A stretch of DNA of 33,429 nucleotides from JAFGTX01 sp942492225 (GCA_942492225.1 CALODS010000068.1:1-33429), one strand, 5' to 3'. Shown: positions 1-9,627, counted from the first letter of the stretch. A program made the numbers and translations. Notes: generated by a model not told the origin, from the sequence alone.

Positions 1-443
1 TCCACAGTTTCAACACGCGACAAAAAATCTAAGGGTTTCTCAGCAATAATAATATTTTGAGATCGCGTTTTATAAGACATCTGCGGATTAATCATTTTTG
101 TCATTTTGAAAGCATCTATACCTATTGAATAGTAATCTTCTAATCTTGACTTTATAAGGTACCCTGAACGTTCATACCAACTCACTAATTCTGGATTGGT
201 CGTGTCTACTTCAATAATCATTTTTCTAAGCCCACGACTTCTTACAATATTCTCACAGTACTCCAGTAGATAAGAGCCATAATGTTGACCTTTTTTTTCT
301 TCCACTATAGAAATAGAAATAAGGCGTGCAGAATATTTAAAGTATTGAATTGTCGCCGAACCAATTGGCTCTTTATCGTGCAAAATCAATATATCTTGTG
401 AGTTACTCATTATACTTTGTCTAATTGAGCGTCTTGAAGTCAT
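1..443 (-). CDS. GNAT-family N-acetyltransferase, partial (runs off the window)
   Basis: The reading frame is open from ATG at 443 to the window edge (about 147 codons). It shows the GNAT core: strand 4/motif A around SISIVEEKKGQHYGSYLLEY (the acetyl-CoA loop is degenerate, KGQHYGS where RGxGxGS is usual), then a KMIIEVD strand, the NPELVSWYERSGY segment typical of motif B, and a YYSIGIDAFKMTK end. After the GNAT fold comes NIIIAEKPLDFLSRVE, which resembles the start of a second domain as in GNAT proteins linked to RimK-like ATP-grasp or C39-like modules (inference). The same frame also reads ENTSFSKDRMTSRRS across the ATG, matching the usual 'LExxxFxxDRxSRRS' N-terminus of this GNAT group. 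Upstream, however, it meets a TAG near 508 with no normal start codon, so the first helix appears to be missing. Substrate unknown. Confidence 0.75.
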   Translation of the reverse strand, partial: MTSRRSIRQSIMSNSQDILILHDKEPIGSATIQYFKYSARLISISIVEEKKGQHYGSYLLEYCENIVRSRGLRKMIIEVDTTNPELVSWYERSGYLIKSRLEDYYSIGIDAFKMTKMINPQMSYKTRSQNIIIAEKPLDFLSRVETV

Positions 444-479
444 CCGATCTTTGGAAAAAGAAGTGTTCTCTAAATCTAC

Positions 480-515
480 TAAAAAAGAGCACAGAATATA
501 TTGATTCTACGCCCT
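480..515 (-). terminator. Intrinsic terminator after the DEAD-box helicase gene
   Basis: On the minus strand, GGGCGTAGAAT pairs with ATTCTGTGCTC (11 pairs including G-U wobbles) around a short loop, followed by six T at 486-481. It lies 25 bases past the helicase stop codon. Its T-tract overlaps the extended frame of the downstream GNAT gene, which may explain that gene's missing N-terminus. Confidence 0.6.
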
Positions 516-539
516 TTTAAAGGTTTGTCTCTTTTAAAT

Positions 540-1682
540 TTATTTATTTATTCTCTTGGTTTCTTTTGTTGGTTCTGGTGTCAAAGAAAATTTTTCTATT
601 TCCATCTCAATGTATTCTTCGATTTTTTCTAATCTAAGCGCATCTTTACTCGTTAAAATGATATAGGCGACACCAGTATATCCAGCTCTACCCGTTCGTC
701 CTATCCTATGCACATAATCTTCTGCTTGATCTGGCAAATTATAATTTATAACATGAGACACCTCACTAATATCAAGTCCTCGTGAAGCAACATCAGTAGA
801 AATCAAGTACTTAAAACTACCCTCTCTAAAGCCTTTCATGACCTCTTCCCTAATAGTTTGATTTAAGCCACCATGCAATTTTTCAACTGATAAATTAGCC
901 TCTGCCATATGCTGATGTAAACTATCAACACCAATTCGTGATCGACAAAAAATAATGGCTTTTGATGGACAATCTCTTTTCAAAATCTCCATTAAATCGT
1001 CAACTTTCCTTCTATTCGAAGTCAATAAAACCTTTTGCGTAATGGCATCAAGAGTAATTTTTTCCTTAGGTGCAACAATATTTTCACACTCTTTCATATG
1101 AGTTTTCGCAAATGTTGAAACGGATTCGTCAATCGTTGCTGAAAACAGTAGTGTTTGTACAGGTGCAACCAAATATGTCATTATTTCTTCAACATCTTCT
1201 AAAAATCCACCTTTGAACATATTATCCGCTTCGTCAATCACAAACGTATGAACTTCCGATAAATCCAATCGACTTTTTCTAAGATGATGTAATAGTCGTC
1301 CAGGCGTTGCAATTATAATATCTACTTTATTTTCAAGTGCATGAAGTTGCGCAGTGAAGTCCTGTCCACCATAAATATTTAAAACAGCAACATCATAAAA
1401 CATTCTTGCAACCTCTGTTATCTGAATAGCCAATTCTCGTGTGGGCGCAATCACTAACACAGATACCAATTGACTCTCTAAATCAATTTTTTGTAGTGCT
1501 GGTAAGAGAAATGCCAATGTTTTTCCTGTACCAGTTTGTGCCTCCGCAATAAGGTCTTTACCTTGTGAGATAATTGGCATTGCTAATTCCTGTATGGGTG
1601 TTGGTTGGACAATGAAATTATCTTCCAATATTTGCGTATAAAAATGATTGATTCCTAGTTTGTTAAAATTCACCTTTGTCAC
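540..1682 (-). CDS. DEAD-box ATP-dependent RNA helicase (minimal core)
   Basis: This 380-residue protein is an ATP-dependent RNA unwinding or remodelling enzyme of helicase superfamily 2. All core motifs are visible in order: Q motif (PTPIQE), Walker A (AQTGTGKT), PTRELA, TPGR, Walker B DEAD, SAT, the RecA2 motif SRGLDI and HRIGRTGR. It ends about 25 residues after the last motif, so it lacks the C-terminal RNA-binding extensions of CshA/DeaD types and is a stand-alone core, as in YfmL-sized helicases. Such enzymes usually act in ribosome assembly or mRNA decay; which of these applies here cannot be told. The start is GTG at 1682, preceded by AAGGGA about eight bases upstream. It has its own terminator and seems monocistronic. 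Confidence 0.93.
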   Translation of the reverse strand: MTKVNFNKLGINHFYTQILEDNFIVQPTPIQELAMPIISQGKDLIAEAQTGTGKTLAFLLPALQKIDLESQLVSVLVIAPTRELAIQITEVARMFYDVAVLNIYGGQDFTAQLHALENKVDIIIATPGRLLHHLRKSRLDLSEVHTFVIDEADNMFKGGFLEDVEEIMTYLVAPVQTLLFSATIDESVSTFAKTHMKECENIVAPKEKITLDAITQKVLLTSNRRKVDDLMEILKRDCPSKAIIFCRSRIGVDSLHQHMAEANLSVEKLHGGLNQTIREEVMKGFREGSFKYLISTDVASRGLDISEVSHVINYNLPDQAEDYVHRIGRTGRAGYTGVAYIILTSKDALRLEKIEEYIEMEIEKFSLTPEPTKETKRINK

Positions 1683-1739
1683 CTATAATCCCTTTTTATC
1701 AATTGTTACTTATTTTAATCCAATAAAATACTTCGTATT

Positions 1740-1748
1740 ATTGTAACA
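1740..1748 (-). promoter_or_regulatory. Candidate extended -10 promoter for the helicase gene
   Basis: Minus-strand TGTTACAAT matches an extended -10 (TGnTATAAT) about 60 bases upstream of the GTG start. No convincing -35 box is seen at 17 bases. Confidence 0.35.
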
Positions 1749-1800
1749 CAATATATCTCTTTGAGTATCAAAACTTATTGTGAAAATATCTTTTGCTTGT

Positions 1801-1836
1801 AAATAAAAATGGTAACGATCCGAAAACCGTTACCAT
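1801..1836 (-). terminator. Intrinsic terminator of the flotillin/ATPase operon
   Basis: A perfect 9-bp stem ATGGTAACG/CGTTACCAT (1809-1817 with 1828-1836) is followed on the minus strand by TTTTATTT. It lies about 35 bases past the stop codon of the giant ATPase gene, closing the three-gene operon. Confidence 0.78.
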
Positions 1837-1869
1837 GCTATTTGACTAAGGGCCACTATTTAATGCTAT

Positions 1870-4800
1870 TTACATAGGATTATCATCTTCTGGTTTCAGG
1901 CGTTCATAAACATTCTTAATTTTGTAGATGTTCTCCGACAATTCCTTAAGAATTACGACCGCTTGCCCCATTTGATTATCACTTTTAACCAGTTTGTTTT
2001 TATTAAACTGTTCTCTTATTTCATCATATCTTGCTGACTCTTCATCAGATAGACATTTATTTAGCTCTTTCCATTTCAGTATATTGGATTCAGCGCCTGT
2101 TGTCAGTGTTTGACAGTCATTTTCATAACTTGTAAGAATCTGCTTAAAAAGTTCCTCATCATTCATCACTGAGACAACCCGTTCCGCAATCTTATTCATA
2201 TTACGATACGACCCTTGAAGTTTAAATGCAGGTTCATTTCTATAGTCATCCGCTTGAGCAGCTGAATAAATATACTGCATATTCACTCGAAGAACAACAT
2301 CACGTACAATCATTAGCTTTTGGAGAATTTTTGTATACTCACTAAGTTCATCTGCAGTGTAAGCACCTTCCAATTCCACTGACTCTCTTTCTGTACCAGA
2401 TGCCATTTGAATCAATCCATATATATCTGACTGATTGCGACTGGTTAACTTTGACAGAACTGGATTAGAGGTTAAAGCATTTTCAATATAACTCAATTTA
2501 AATGCCTCTTCATTTTCTCTAAGCATATCACCTAAATTATATACATCCGCTCTGTTTGCAAGCATATCAGGAATTTTAAATTTCTCGCCGCTTTCTGTAT
2601 AAGGATTACCTGCCATCACAACAGCAATCTTCTTTCCTCTCAAATCAAAGGTCTGACCAACACCATTATACACCCCTTCTATTTTTCTTTGTCCATCACA
2701 TAAGGAGATGAATTTTTGAAGAAATTCTGGATGACAATGTTGAATATCATCAACATAAAGCATAATATTATTTCCCATTTTAAGTGCGAGATTCAATTTT
2801 CTAAGCTCTTCTTTTGCACTAGAATGCGTAGCTTTTTCTGGATCAAGAGAAGTAATTTCGTTACCTAATGAAGGTCCGTTAACTTTAACCATAATAAAAC
2901 CTAATCGGTTTGCAACATACTCCATAAGTGTTGTTTTACCGTAACCAGGAGGCGAAACCAGCAGTAAGAGCCCCATTAAGTCCGTTCGTTTGTCATCTCC
3001 GACAACGCCCATTTGTTTGGCTAAGTTATCACCAATTAACGGTAAATAGACTTTATCGATGAGTTTATTCCGAACGAATGACGTCAATACATTTGGTCTA
3101 AAATCATCCAAACGCAATTCTTCTTTGAAATTCTTAATAAGCGTTGATTTAATTTCTTGATATTTCAGATAATCTCTTACCGTTTCATTAGCAAAGAATT
3201 TCATTTTTTGAATAAATTCCGTATAGTTTAGAAGATATTCTCCACTATTAATATGACGATTTGACCCGACTAAGTCCGTCACCGTAATCTTCGTTCCCGA
3301 CTGAATGATGCTGTCCATTTGCACATCTTCTTCAATTAATAAGACGATGACTTCTGTTAAAACACCTTCAATCTCATCCTCGTCTATATCAATACGCTTA
3401 TCGTTATCATTCAGTTGATCTTGCCAATACGCATATACCCATTCTTTTACAAGAAAATATTGCCCTTCCAAATCTTTTTGGCTTGTTTTAAGAGAGGTAG
3501 CAAAAGTTTCCAAGGCATTTTTGTCACGAACGTATGCCATAAATCCATCGTAGATATGCTTCGCTTTCAAACTAATAACAAAAGATTTCCCTCGCATGAG
3601 TTCTTTACATAAGTATTCTGCGGCTTCAGTAATGTACGTCTCATCATACAGTGGAAACTGTTCATGGGATTTTTTGAATTTTTCTTCAATCAACGGTAGA
3701 TAATTTTCTATGCTTGGTTTTATCGTAAAAAATGAATTGATTTTAGAAAGTTGTTCTAATCTTGAATTAAGAAGATCTTGTGTTTCTTTATCAACCAAAC
3801 GCGTCCAGAATAATCGAGCCATCGACCTCACTTCACTTCTATAGATTAGTAAATCTATTGTGTGATGCATCTCTAGCAATGCACGCAAGATTTTAGTTGC
3901 ATCTTCATCATGAACGCCTTTTGTATAGCCTTCTTGATACCTTTTCTCCATATAGGATCGAATAAATTCTGTAAGCTGAACATCTGACATATTTTGAAGA
4001 GTTTCTAAATCTTCCAACGTCTTTTGCCTTGCAGCATCAAATATTGAATAAACTAAGTATTCTCCTCGGTAAACATCTTCATTTTCAGAAATAATCGTTT
4101 GGTTAAAAACATGTTCGTAGTCAAGAATTTCATCATGTCTAACTTCATCCCAAAAATCAGTTCCTGTTATATGATAGAAAAGATGATGATCTTTCTGAAC
4201 AATAGACAAATCTATGTTTTTCCGATTTACAGAGAAATGATGATTCCCAAATTTGATCACATCTTGGCCATTAAGATATAATTCATTACGGTCTTTTAAT
4301 TGTCTAATGGTATTTTCTTTTAATGCTTTAAGTTTAGAACTAATTTCATCTGCTTTGACAGAATCCCCCAAACTTCGTAGTTCAGAAATAATATCTCTAA
4401 CCTTCTCAGCCATAATATCAGTTGCTAAATATCCATTAATTTTTTCAATACTGTCAAAGGCTGATACTCTGTTCTCTATGCCATTAATAATACGGCTTGA
4501 AGAGTCAAACAAGGCAATCAATCTTTTATTCAACTTGTCAAGAATCGACTGTTTTCGCGTCTCAAAAGTACTATAAATCTCTTCGCGTTTTTCATCTAGA
4601 GTGACCAGATAGTCATCAAATTCCGAGAATTTGCCCTCTAATTCTTGTATCTGCACCATTATTTTGTTGAGATAAGCATCACATTTTTCTTCTGTATCAG
4701 ATATCTCTAGATAATTGACAACCGCTTGCCCCAATAATTTTAGTTGAGCATTAAATTGAATCGACATTTCGCTTTTTGTAAACGCTTCAATTCTCGTTTT

Positions 4801-6768
4801 CAGTTTAGCTTTTCCATTATTCACTTTGGAGAACAGTGTTGATATTTTTTCAATGATTTCAGTTGAAACCGTTGGATCATCAATTTTAAAATTACTGACG
4901 ATATCCATAAGCAACTCTAAATCCATTGATGTCTTGTCCATCTTCTCTGCGAGTTCATTACCTTCTTTTGATTTATTGACGTCTTCAATAGTTAATTGTA
5001 ATGCTTCAACAGCATCTTCATATGGCTTAAGGCCATCAGGTCCAACTAAAAATTGAATACATTGATTTGAGAACAAATCATTCTTTTCTTTGACACTTTT
5101 ATCTAACGCTTCAATAAGTTCGAGGTCAACATACATCAACTCTCTTAAAGAAGCAATCTTACCGCGCAAACTTCTGATCTCACCTAATACGTCAACATAT
5201 TCATAGACATTATCAAATGTACCATACTCTAATTTCTTCAATAAAACTTCAGTAGCTACTTGTGCTTCGTCAATCTTTAATTGTGTTGTCTTTTTTATTC
5301 GTGTTACTTTTTCAAACTCTCCAATAGCAAATGTCGCAGTTTCTTTAACTTCTTTCAATATAGCTGAAATACTAAAAGCTTCCTCTTTGTCAATCCAGAA
5401 GTAAGCATCTAATATGCTTTGTGTCTCTTTAACAATATCTAAATAAACACTCTCGTAACTTTCTCCTTTTTGGATCAGTTTGCACACACTTCGACACGCA
5501 GCAATACAATTTACAACGTCTTTATTGCCTATTTTATAAAGAACCGACTCATTATCTCCTGCTAAAACATAATCTTTTCCAACATAAGGTGTTTGCCAAA
5601 CTTGTAATGCGTGGTTTTTGCGTGGCTCATTTTCTTGCCTAAACACAACCATTTCTCCATTATTAAAATGAGAATAACCACTACAAACAATCGGTGTATC
5701 AATTGTTTGTTCAATGACGTTGTATGAGTATATTAAATATGTGCCACTTTCCATGTTATAGAAAATATACTGATAGTCTTCACCATTTGATGACGTAATT
5801 AACTCATCAAAAACTGGCTGTTCAACAGGTACATCAAAAAATTTGTGTTCACCATTTTGCAAATAATACCCTTGTGGAAAGATCAGACCATGACCACCTG
5901 GCAAAAGTTTGCAAGTATGTTCAATCGAATCAATTCTCAAGACGTTCTTAAGTTTATTATTAAAAACAAAATACCTATAGTCTTTTTCTTTGTATGGCAG
6001 TATTTTAAGAATAATCATCTGATCCAAATCAACATAAGAGATTTCAGCATCATCTAAATTCTGATCTTTATCTTCAACTTCTTCTGAATATATCCCTTTT
6101 CCAGAATCAGTATTGTCTTCAACTTTAATAGTCAAATCACCGTTGATGGTTTCGACAAATACCTTATCGAGGATAGATACATGGGGATGAAGTCCAGTGC
6201 GCTGTTGATCTCTTGTTGCTTTCTCAAACTTAAAGTCATTTCCTAAATGAAATTTTACTTCGTGCTCACTACGAGCATCGACATAAATAAGTTTGTTTTC
6301 TTCAATTTGCCACTTGAATACTTTTATATCTAGGGGATTTGAACTGGTTTGAAACACCATATAAAAAAATGGGCCTAGAATAGTGAATTTTGCAAAAAAA
6401 GTATTCTTATAATAACGATAAAGATCTTCAAAATCCTTCTCGAATTGATTGTTGCTAATCAAACCAAGCGTCTCTTTTTCAAAGGTGTCATCGTGATACC
6501 TATAAATAGAGAAAACATCACTTAGCTCGACTTTTTGTTTTAGACCGATATGAACATTGTATCCAAAAATAAAGCAATCATCGACAGGTGCCATATCTCG
6601 TGGGATACAATTGTTTTCAGTCAGAACCCGTTCGCTTGATAAAAGCTTCGTTTCTATTGCTCCAAAAACATCTTTTCTAACTGCATTTAGTTTTTCTGCT
6701 TTAGTGATTAAGTCGTCTCCTTGTTTTTTAAGACGACTTTTTATCACATCATAGGTTCCGTTATCCAT
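1870..6768 (-). CDS. Giant AAA+ ATPase of the 'DNA repair ATPase' (DUF3686) type
   Basis: A 1632-residue cytoplasmic protein with no signal peptide or membrane segment. The N-terminal third is rich in beta structure, residues about 450-850 are helical and coiled-coil-like, and a C-terminal AAA+ module carries Walker A PPGYGKTT (Lys1278) and Walker B IMLYVDDIQH (Asp1340-Asp1341, DD where DE is usual), then VVMAGNPYTESG as a sensor-1-like segment. The architecture matches proteins annotated as 'DNA repair ATPase' (DUF3686 followed by AAA), a family name without solid experimental support. The longest frame starts at a TTG at 6780, but GGAG at 6775-6778 sits six bases before ATG 6768, which I take as the start. 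That ATG lies one base after the flotillin stop codon, implying translational coupling. Its function is probably linked to the flotillin; DNA repair is not supported by anything in the window. Confidence 0.85.
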   Translation of the reverse strand: MDNGTYDVIKSRLKKQGDDLITKAEKLNAVRKDVFGAIETKLLSSERVLTENNCIPRDMAPVDDCFIFGYNVHIGLKQKVELSDVFSIYRYHDDTFEKETLGLISNNQFEKDFEDLYRYYKNTFFAKFTILGPFFYMVFQTSSNPLDIKVFKWQIEENKLIYVDARSEHEVKFHLGNDFKFEKATRDQQRTGLHPHVSILDKVFVETINGDLTIKVEDNTDSGKGIYSEEVEDKDQNLDDAEISYVDLDQMIILKILPYKEKDYRYFVFNNKLKNVLRIDSIEHTCKLLPGGHGLIFPQGYYLQNGEHKFFDVPVEQPVFDELITSSNGEDYQYIFYNMESGTYLIYSYNVIEQTIDTPIVCSGYSHFNNGEMVVFRQENEPRKNHALQVWQTPYVGKDYVLAGDNESVLYKIGNKDVVNCIAACRSVCKLIQKGESYESVYLDIVKETQSILDAYFWIDKEEAFSISAILKEVKETATFAIGEFEKVTRIKKTTQLKIDEAQVATEVLLKKLEYGTFDNVYEYVDVLGEIRSLRGKIASLRELMYVDLELIEALDKSVKEKNDLFSNQCIQFLVGPDGLKPYEDAVEALQLTIEDVNKSKEGNELAEKMDKTSMDLELLMDIVSNFKIDDPTVSTEIIEKISTLFSKVNNGKAKLKTRIEAFTKSEMSIQFNAQLKLLGQAVVNYLEISDTEEKCDAYLNKIMVQIQELEGKFSEFDDYLVTLDEKREEIYSTFETRKQSILDKLNKRLIALFDSSSRIINGIENRVSAFDSIEKINGYLATDIMAEKVRDIISELRSLGDSVKADEISSKLKALKENTIRQLKDRNELYLNGQDVIKFGNHHFSVNRKNIDLSIVQKDHHLFYHITGTDFWDEVRHDEILDYEHVFNQTIISENEDVYRGEYLVYSIFDAARQKTLEDLETLQNMSDVQLTEFIRSYMEKRYQEGYTKGVHDEDATKILRALLEMHHTIDLLIYRSEVRSMARLFWTRLVDKETQDLLNSRLEQLSKINSFFTIKPSIENYLPLIEEKFKKSHEQFPLYDETYITEAAEYLCKELMRGKSFVISLKAKHIYDGFMAYVRDKNALETFATSLKTSQKDLEGQYFLVKEWVYAYWQDQLNDNDKRIDIDEDEIEGVLTEVIVLLIEEDVQMDSIIQSGTKITVTDLVGSNRHINSGEYLLNYTEFIQKMKFFANETVRDYLKYQEIKSTLIKNFKEELRLDDFRPNVLTSFVRNKLIDKVYLPLIGDNLAKQMGVVGDDKRTDLMGLLLLVSPPGYGKTTLMEYVANRLGFIMVKVNGPSLGNEITSLDPEKATHSSAKEELRKLNLALKMGNNIMLYVDDIQHCHPEFLQKFISLCDGQRKIEGVYNGVGQTFDLRGKKIAVVMAGNPYTESGEKFKIPDMLANRADVYNLGDMLRENEEAFKLSYIENALTSNPVLSKLTSRNQSDIYGLIQMASGTERESVELEGAYTADELSEYTKILQKLMIVRDVVLRVNMQYIYSAAQADDYRNEPAFKLQGSYRNMNKIAERVVSVMNDEELFKQILTSYENDCQTLTTGAESNILKWKELNKCLSDEESARYDEIREQFNKNKLVKSDNQMGQAVVILKELSENIYKIKNVYERLKPEDDNPM

Positions 6769-6769
6769 T

Positions 6770-8794
6770 TTATTCTCCAACTATTGATTCTACAAGTTTT
6801 GCTGGTAAATCTGCAACACCCGCTTTATTGACCGTATCTAACAATTTATTTAGCATCGTACGATCATTACCCGTTGCCGATGACATCATCTTTCCAATAG
6901 CACCTGAGATAGTCAAGTTCATCAAGTCTTGTGAAGATAAGTTAAATCTGCCTACCAATGTCTTTAATTGTTGTTGGAAGTAATCAGCATCTCCTGTAAT
7001 CAACGTTTCTTTAATATCCGTCATCACTTCACTGTTATCAACGAAACGGTCGACAGCCTTACCTTGAGTAATTGAGCCAATAATCTTATCAAAGAACATT
7101 GTTTCTCCACCCACGATATCAATTTTGGCTGTTTTAAGCGCTTCTCGTATAACAGATGCTTGAGCATCTGCAATATCTTTTTGGATACTCACTTTTGCAA
7201 GTTCAATAGCCTTATCTTTTTCAAGTCTAAGCTTAAACTCTTCATGATCTTTACCTACACCATCAAGAAGTTTCATGCTGTTCGCTTTTTCTTTGATACC
7301 TTCTGCTTCAGAAAGATACTTAAGTTTAAGAATCTCTGCTTCGACAATACCATCTTTTTCTTTGACTTCAACTTTAGCGGTTTCACCTTTTGCTTCAGCA
7401 AGTGCCTTAGATTCAATTACTTTGGCTTCTGCAATACCGTCCACCGAATGTTCAATTACTTTTGCATCTGCAATAACCTTAATGGCTTCCGCTTCTTTTT
7501 GCGATGCTTTTAAGTTTGCATCGGCATCTATAATTGCTTTTTCTGCGTCTTTTTCAGCTGCTAATTTTGAAGCATCAGCTGCCATAACTTCTCTAACTTT
7601 TCTTGTTTCTGCTTCTTCTTCTGCTTTTTTAATGGCAACACTCTTAGTACGTTCAGCTTCTGCAAAAGCACGAGTGTCTTTAATTTTTTCTTCTTCTACC
7701 ACTGTATCTTTTTCTACTGCTACTCTCTCACGAATAACAACTTGTACATTTTTCTTTTCAACTTCAACTTGCTTCTCTTTTTCGATTGTTGCAAGATCAA
7801 CGAGTTTATCTTTTTCAGTTTTTTCTAGAAGTCGTTTACGGTCAACACGTTCAATTTCTACAGCTTCTGTACTTTCTTTTGACTTAGCTGCAATAATTAT
7901 TTGGCGTTGCTTGTTCTCTTCTGCTACACCAATTTCTTCTTCAGTTTTAACACGTGCAATTTCAGATTTGAAACGTTCTTCTTGTGCTACTTTTTCAGCT
8001 TCAGCAATTTCTCTTGAATTGATAATAGAAATTTCGCGAGTTTGTTTTGCTTCCGCTTCTGATTGTTGTTTTTCAAGTTCTAAGATTGCTTCTTTTGCTG
8101 AAACATCTTGTTTCTTAATTGTTTTTTCTTTTTCTCTTTGAATACTATTGGCTAAAATCATTTGCGTCGCCGTCAATTCAGTAATTTTCTTAATCCCTTC
8201 AGCATCAAGAATATTGTCTGCATTTAATAAATTAATATCTGTTTGTTCTAGATAATCGATTGCTGCATCATCTAATACGTAACCGTTTAAATCTGTACCA
8301 ATAATCTGAAGTATTTCCATTTTGAATACATCTCTATTCGTATAAAGTTCAACAAAATCAAACTTTTTACCCACTGTTTTAAGGGCTTCAGAAAACTTTG
8401 CATCAAAAAAGGTCATCAGCGTTTCAGGATCCGAGGCTTTTTCACATCCAAGTGATTGTGCAACCTTTAAAACGTCTTCTTGTGTTTGATTAACACGCAC
8501 AAAGAATGCAACACGTATGTCTGCTCTTAAGTTATCTTTACAGATCAGACCATCTTTACCTTCTCTGGCAATTTCAACGCGCTTGACTGAAATATCCATT
8601 ATTTCATGGTGGTGCAGAATTGGTACGACAAACATGCCTCCAAAACTTACAATTTGTCCGCCAACTCCATTTCGAATTATAACTTTTGATTGTTTAACCT
8701 TCTTATAAAACCTTGCGAATAATGCGAGTAATCCTAAAATAGTAATAATAGCAACCAAAACCGTTACTATTGTCATTTGTGATATAAAACCCAT
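6770..8794 (-). CDS. Flotillin-like SPFH membrane protein (YqiK type)
   Basis: This 674-residue protein should form membrane-associated SPFH oligomers. Residues 7-29 are a single hydrophobic helix, residues about 30-215 form the SPFH/band-7 domain (VPILHHHEIMDISVKRVEI, LNGYVLDDAAIDYLEQ), and residues about 215-560 are a very long Glu/Ala/Lys-rich coiled coil with the AEAE repeats typical of flotillins. A C-terminal globular part ends with SSATGNDRTMLNKLLD. It is longer than Bacillus FloT (about 509) or E. coli YqiK (about 553). The start ATG follows GGAGG with normal spacing. It lies 33 bases after the small membrane protein gene and one base before the ATPase start, so the three genes form one operon, as yqiJ-yqiK do in E. 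coli. Confidence 0.92.
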   Translation of the reverse strand: MGFISQMTIVTVLVAIITILGLLALFARFYKKVKQSKVIIRNGVGGQIVSFGGMFVVPILHHHEIMDISVKRVEIAREGKDGLICKDNLRADIRVAFFVRVNQTQEDVLKVAQSLGCEKASDPETLMTFFDAKFSEALKTVGKKFDFVELYTNRDVFKMEILQIIGTDLNGYVLDDAAIDYLEQTDINLLNADNILDAEGIKKITELTATQMILANSIQREKEKTIKKQDVSAKEAILELEKQQSEAEAKQTREISIINSREIAEAEKVAQEERFKSEIARVKTEEEIGVAEENKQRQIIIAAKSKESTEAVEIERVDRKRLLEKTEKDKLVDLATIEKEKQVEVEKKNVQVVIRERVAVEKDTVVEEEKIKDTRAFAEAERTKSVAIKKAEEEAETRKVREVMAADASKLAAEKDAEKAIIDADANLKASQKEAEAIKVIADAKVIEHSVDGIAEAKVIESKALAEAKGETAKVEVKEKDGIVEAEILKLKYLSEAEGIKEKANSMKLLDGVGKDHEEFKLRLEKDKAIELAKVSIQKDIADAQASVIREALKTAKIDIVGGETMFFDKIIGSITQGKAVDRFVDNSEVMTDIKETLITGDADYFQQQLKTLVGRFNLSSQDLMNLTISGAIGKMMSSATGNDRTMLNKLLDTVNKAGVADLPAKLVESIVGE

Positions 8795-8827
8795 TTAATA
8801 GCCTCCAACTCTTTCTGATATTTACGA

Positions 8828-9445
8828 CTACTTGGAGTAGTTCGTTATGTAATATACATTTTTTTCTTCATCTTTTTCATAAATAAATGCTAGATCACCC
8901 TTTTTAAAAGCGTCATCTTCAAATCGTGTTCGGACATTAATCACGATTGACCCACCATTTTCATTAACTTCTGCTTGACCAAGTTTTCCACTTACTAGAT
9001 TACATAAAAGTTTGCACCTTTTCTCCAGTACTTTCTCAGTAATGGTATTACGAGATTTTTTTTCAAAAAAACTCATTTTTATAAGTAATACTTGATACTT
9101 TGTAATAACTAAACTCAACCCAAAAACTGGTAAGAGCAACAAAGCACTAATAATCCCTCCGGCTTTTATAGGTGCATAAAACGTTAGCATCATCATCAAC
9201 CAAAAATTCAATGACAAAATACTTAAGACCAATGTAATGGGTACTTCACCAAATTCAATAAACACTCCAACTGCATTGAGTAGTCCACTGCTTTCAGCAC
9301 CTTCAAGATCCATTTCAATATTTAGATCAAAAAAATCTAAATCCAGAAAGCCCAAGCTTGCAATAATCCAATAAAGCTGTGTTACGATCAATAATGCCGT
9401 TGGTATGACATTTACACCTACAAAAGCAAATTTTAATAACTCCGT
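8828..9445 (-). CDS. YqiJ/NfeD-like membrane protein with OB-fold, probable ACG start
   Basis: The product is a partner of the flotillin: three hydrophobic segments (residues about 6-30, 60-85 and 93-115), then a cytoplasmic beta-rich domain (GQAEVNENGGSIVINVRT, FKKGDLAFIYEK) that looks like the OB-fold of NfeD/YqiJ (DUF1449) proteins. The longest frame with a usual start codon begins at TTG 9391, inside the first membrane helix and without a Shine-Dalgarno. The frame stays open upstream for 18 codons to an ACG at 9443-9445, placed six bases after a strong GGGGGAGG. Reading from there gives MELLKFAFVGVNVIPTALL, which restores the first helix expected for the family. I therefore choose ACG 9445 (205 residues). 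First gene of the operon with the flotillin and the ATPase. Confidence 0.75.
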   Translation of the reverse strand, partial: TELLKFAFVGVNVIPTALLIVTQLYWIIASLGFLDLDFFDLNIEMDLEGAESSGLLNAVGVFIEFGEVPITLVLSILSLNFWLMMMLTFYAPIKAGGIISALLLLPVFGLSLVITKYQVLLIKMSFFEKKSRNTITEKVLEKRCKLLCNLVSGKLGQAEVNENGGSIVINVRTRFEDDAFKKGDLAFIYEKDEEKNVYYITNYSK

Positions 9446-9451
9446 TATAAT

Positions 9452-9459
9452 CCTCCCCC
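9452..9459 (-). promoter_or_regulatory. Shine-Dalgarno that points to the ACG start
   Basis: Minus-strand GGGGGAGG lies six bases before ACG 9443-9445. No ATG, GTG or TTG in the right frame is within range, so this site decides the start. Confidence 0.7.
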
Positions 9460-9627
9460 ATCTTTTGTTTTACTTGCAATTTAACAGTTTACTTTAGATA
9501 GAAACTTATAAATACAAATTAAACTTTATAAAGTATTTTTTCCATTATCCAACAATTATTATTATTATTATAGCAAACGAATTCTTCGAGAAGTATTAAG
9601 TAAATCTTAACTGTAAAAAATAATATT

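Noticed and set aside
7275..8141. A 288-codon plus-strand open frame rich in Ser/Ala/Phe
   Set aside because: It is the antisense shadow of the flotillin coiled coil, whose Glu/Ala/Lys codons keep the opposite strand free of stops. No ribosome site and no family.
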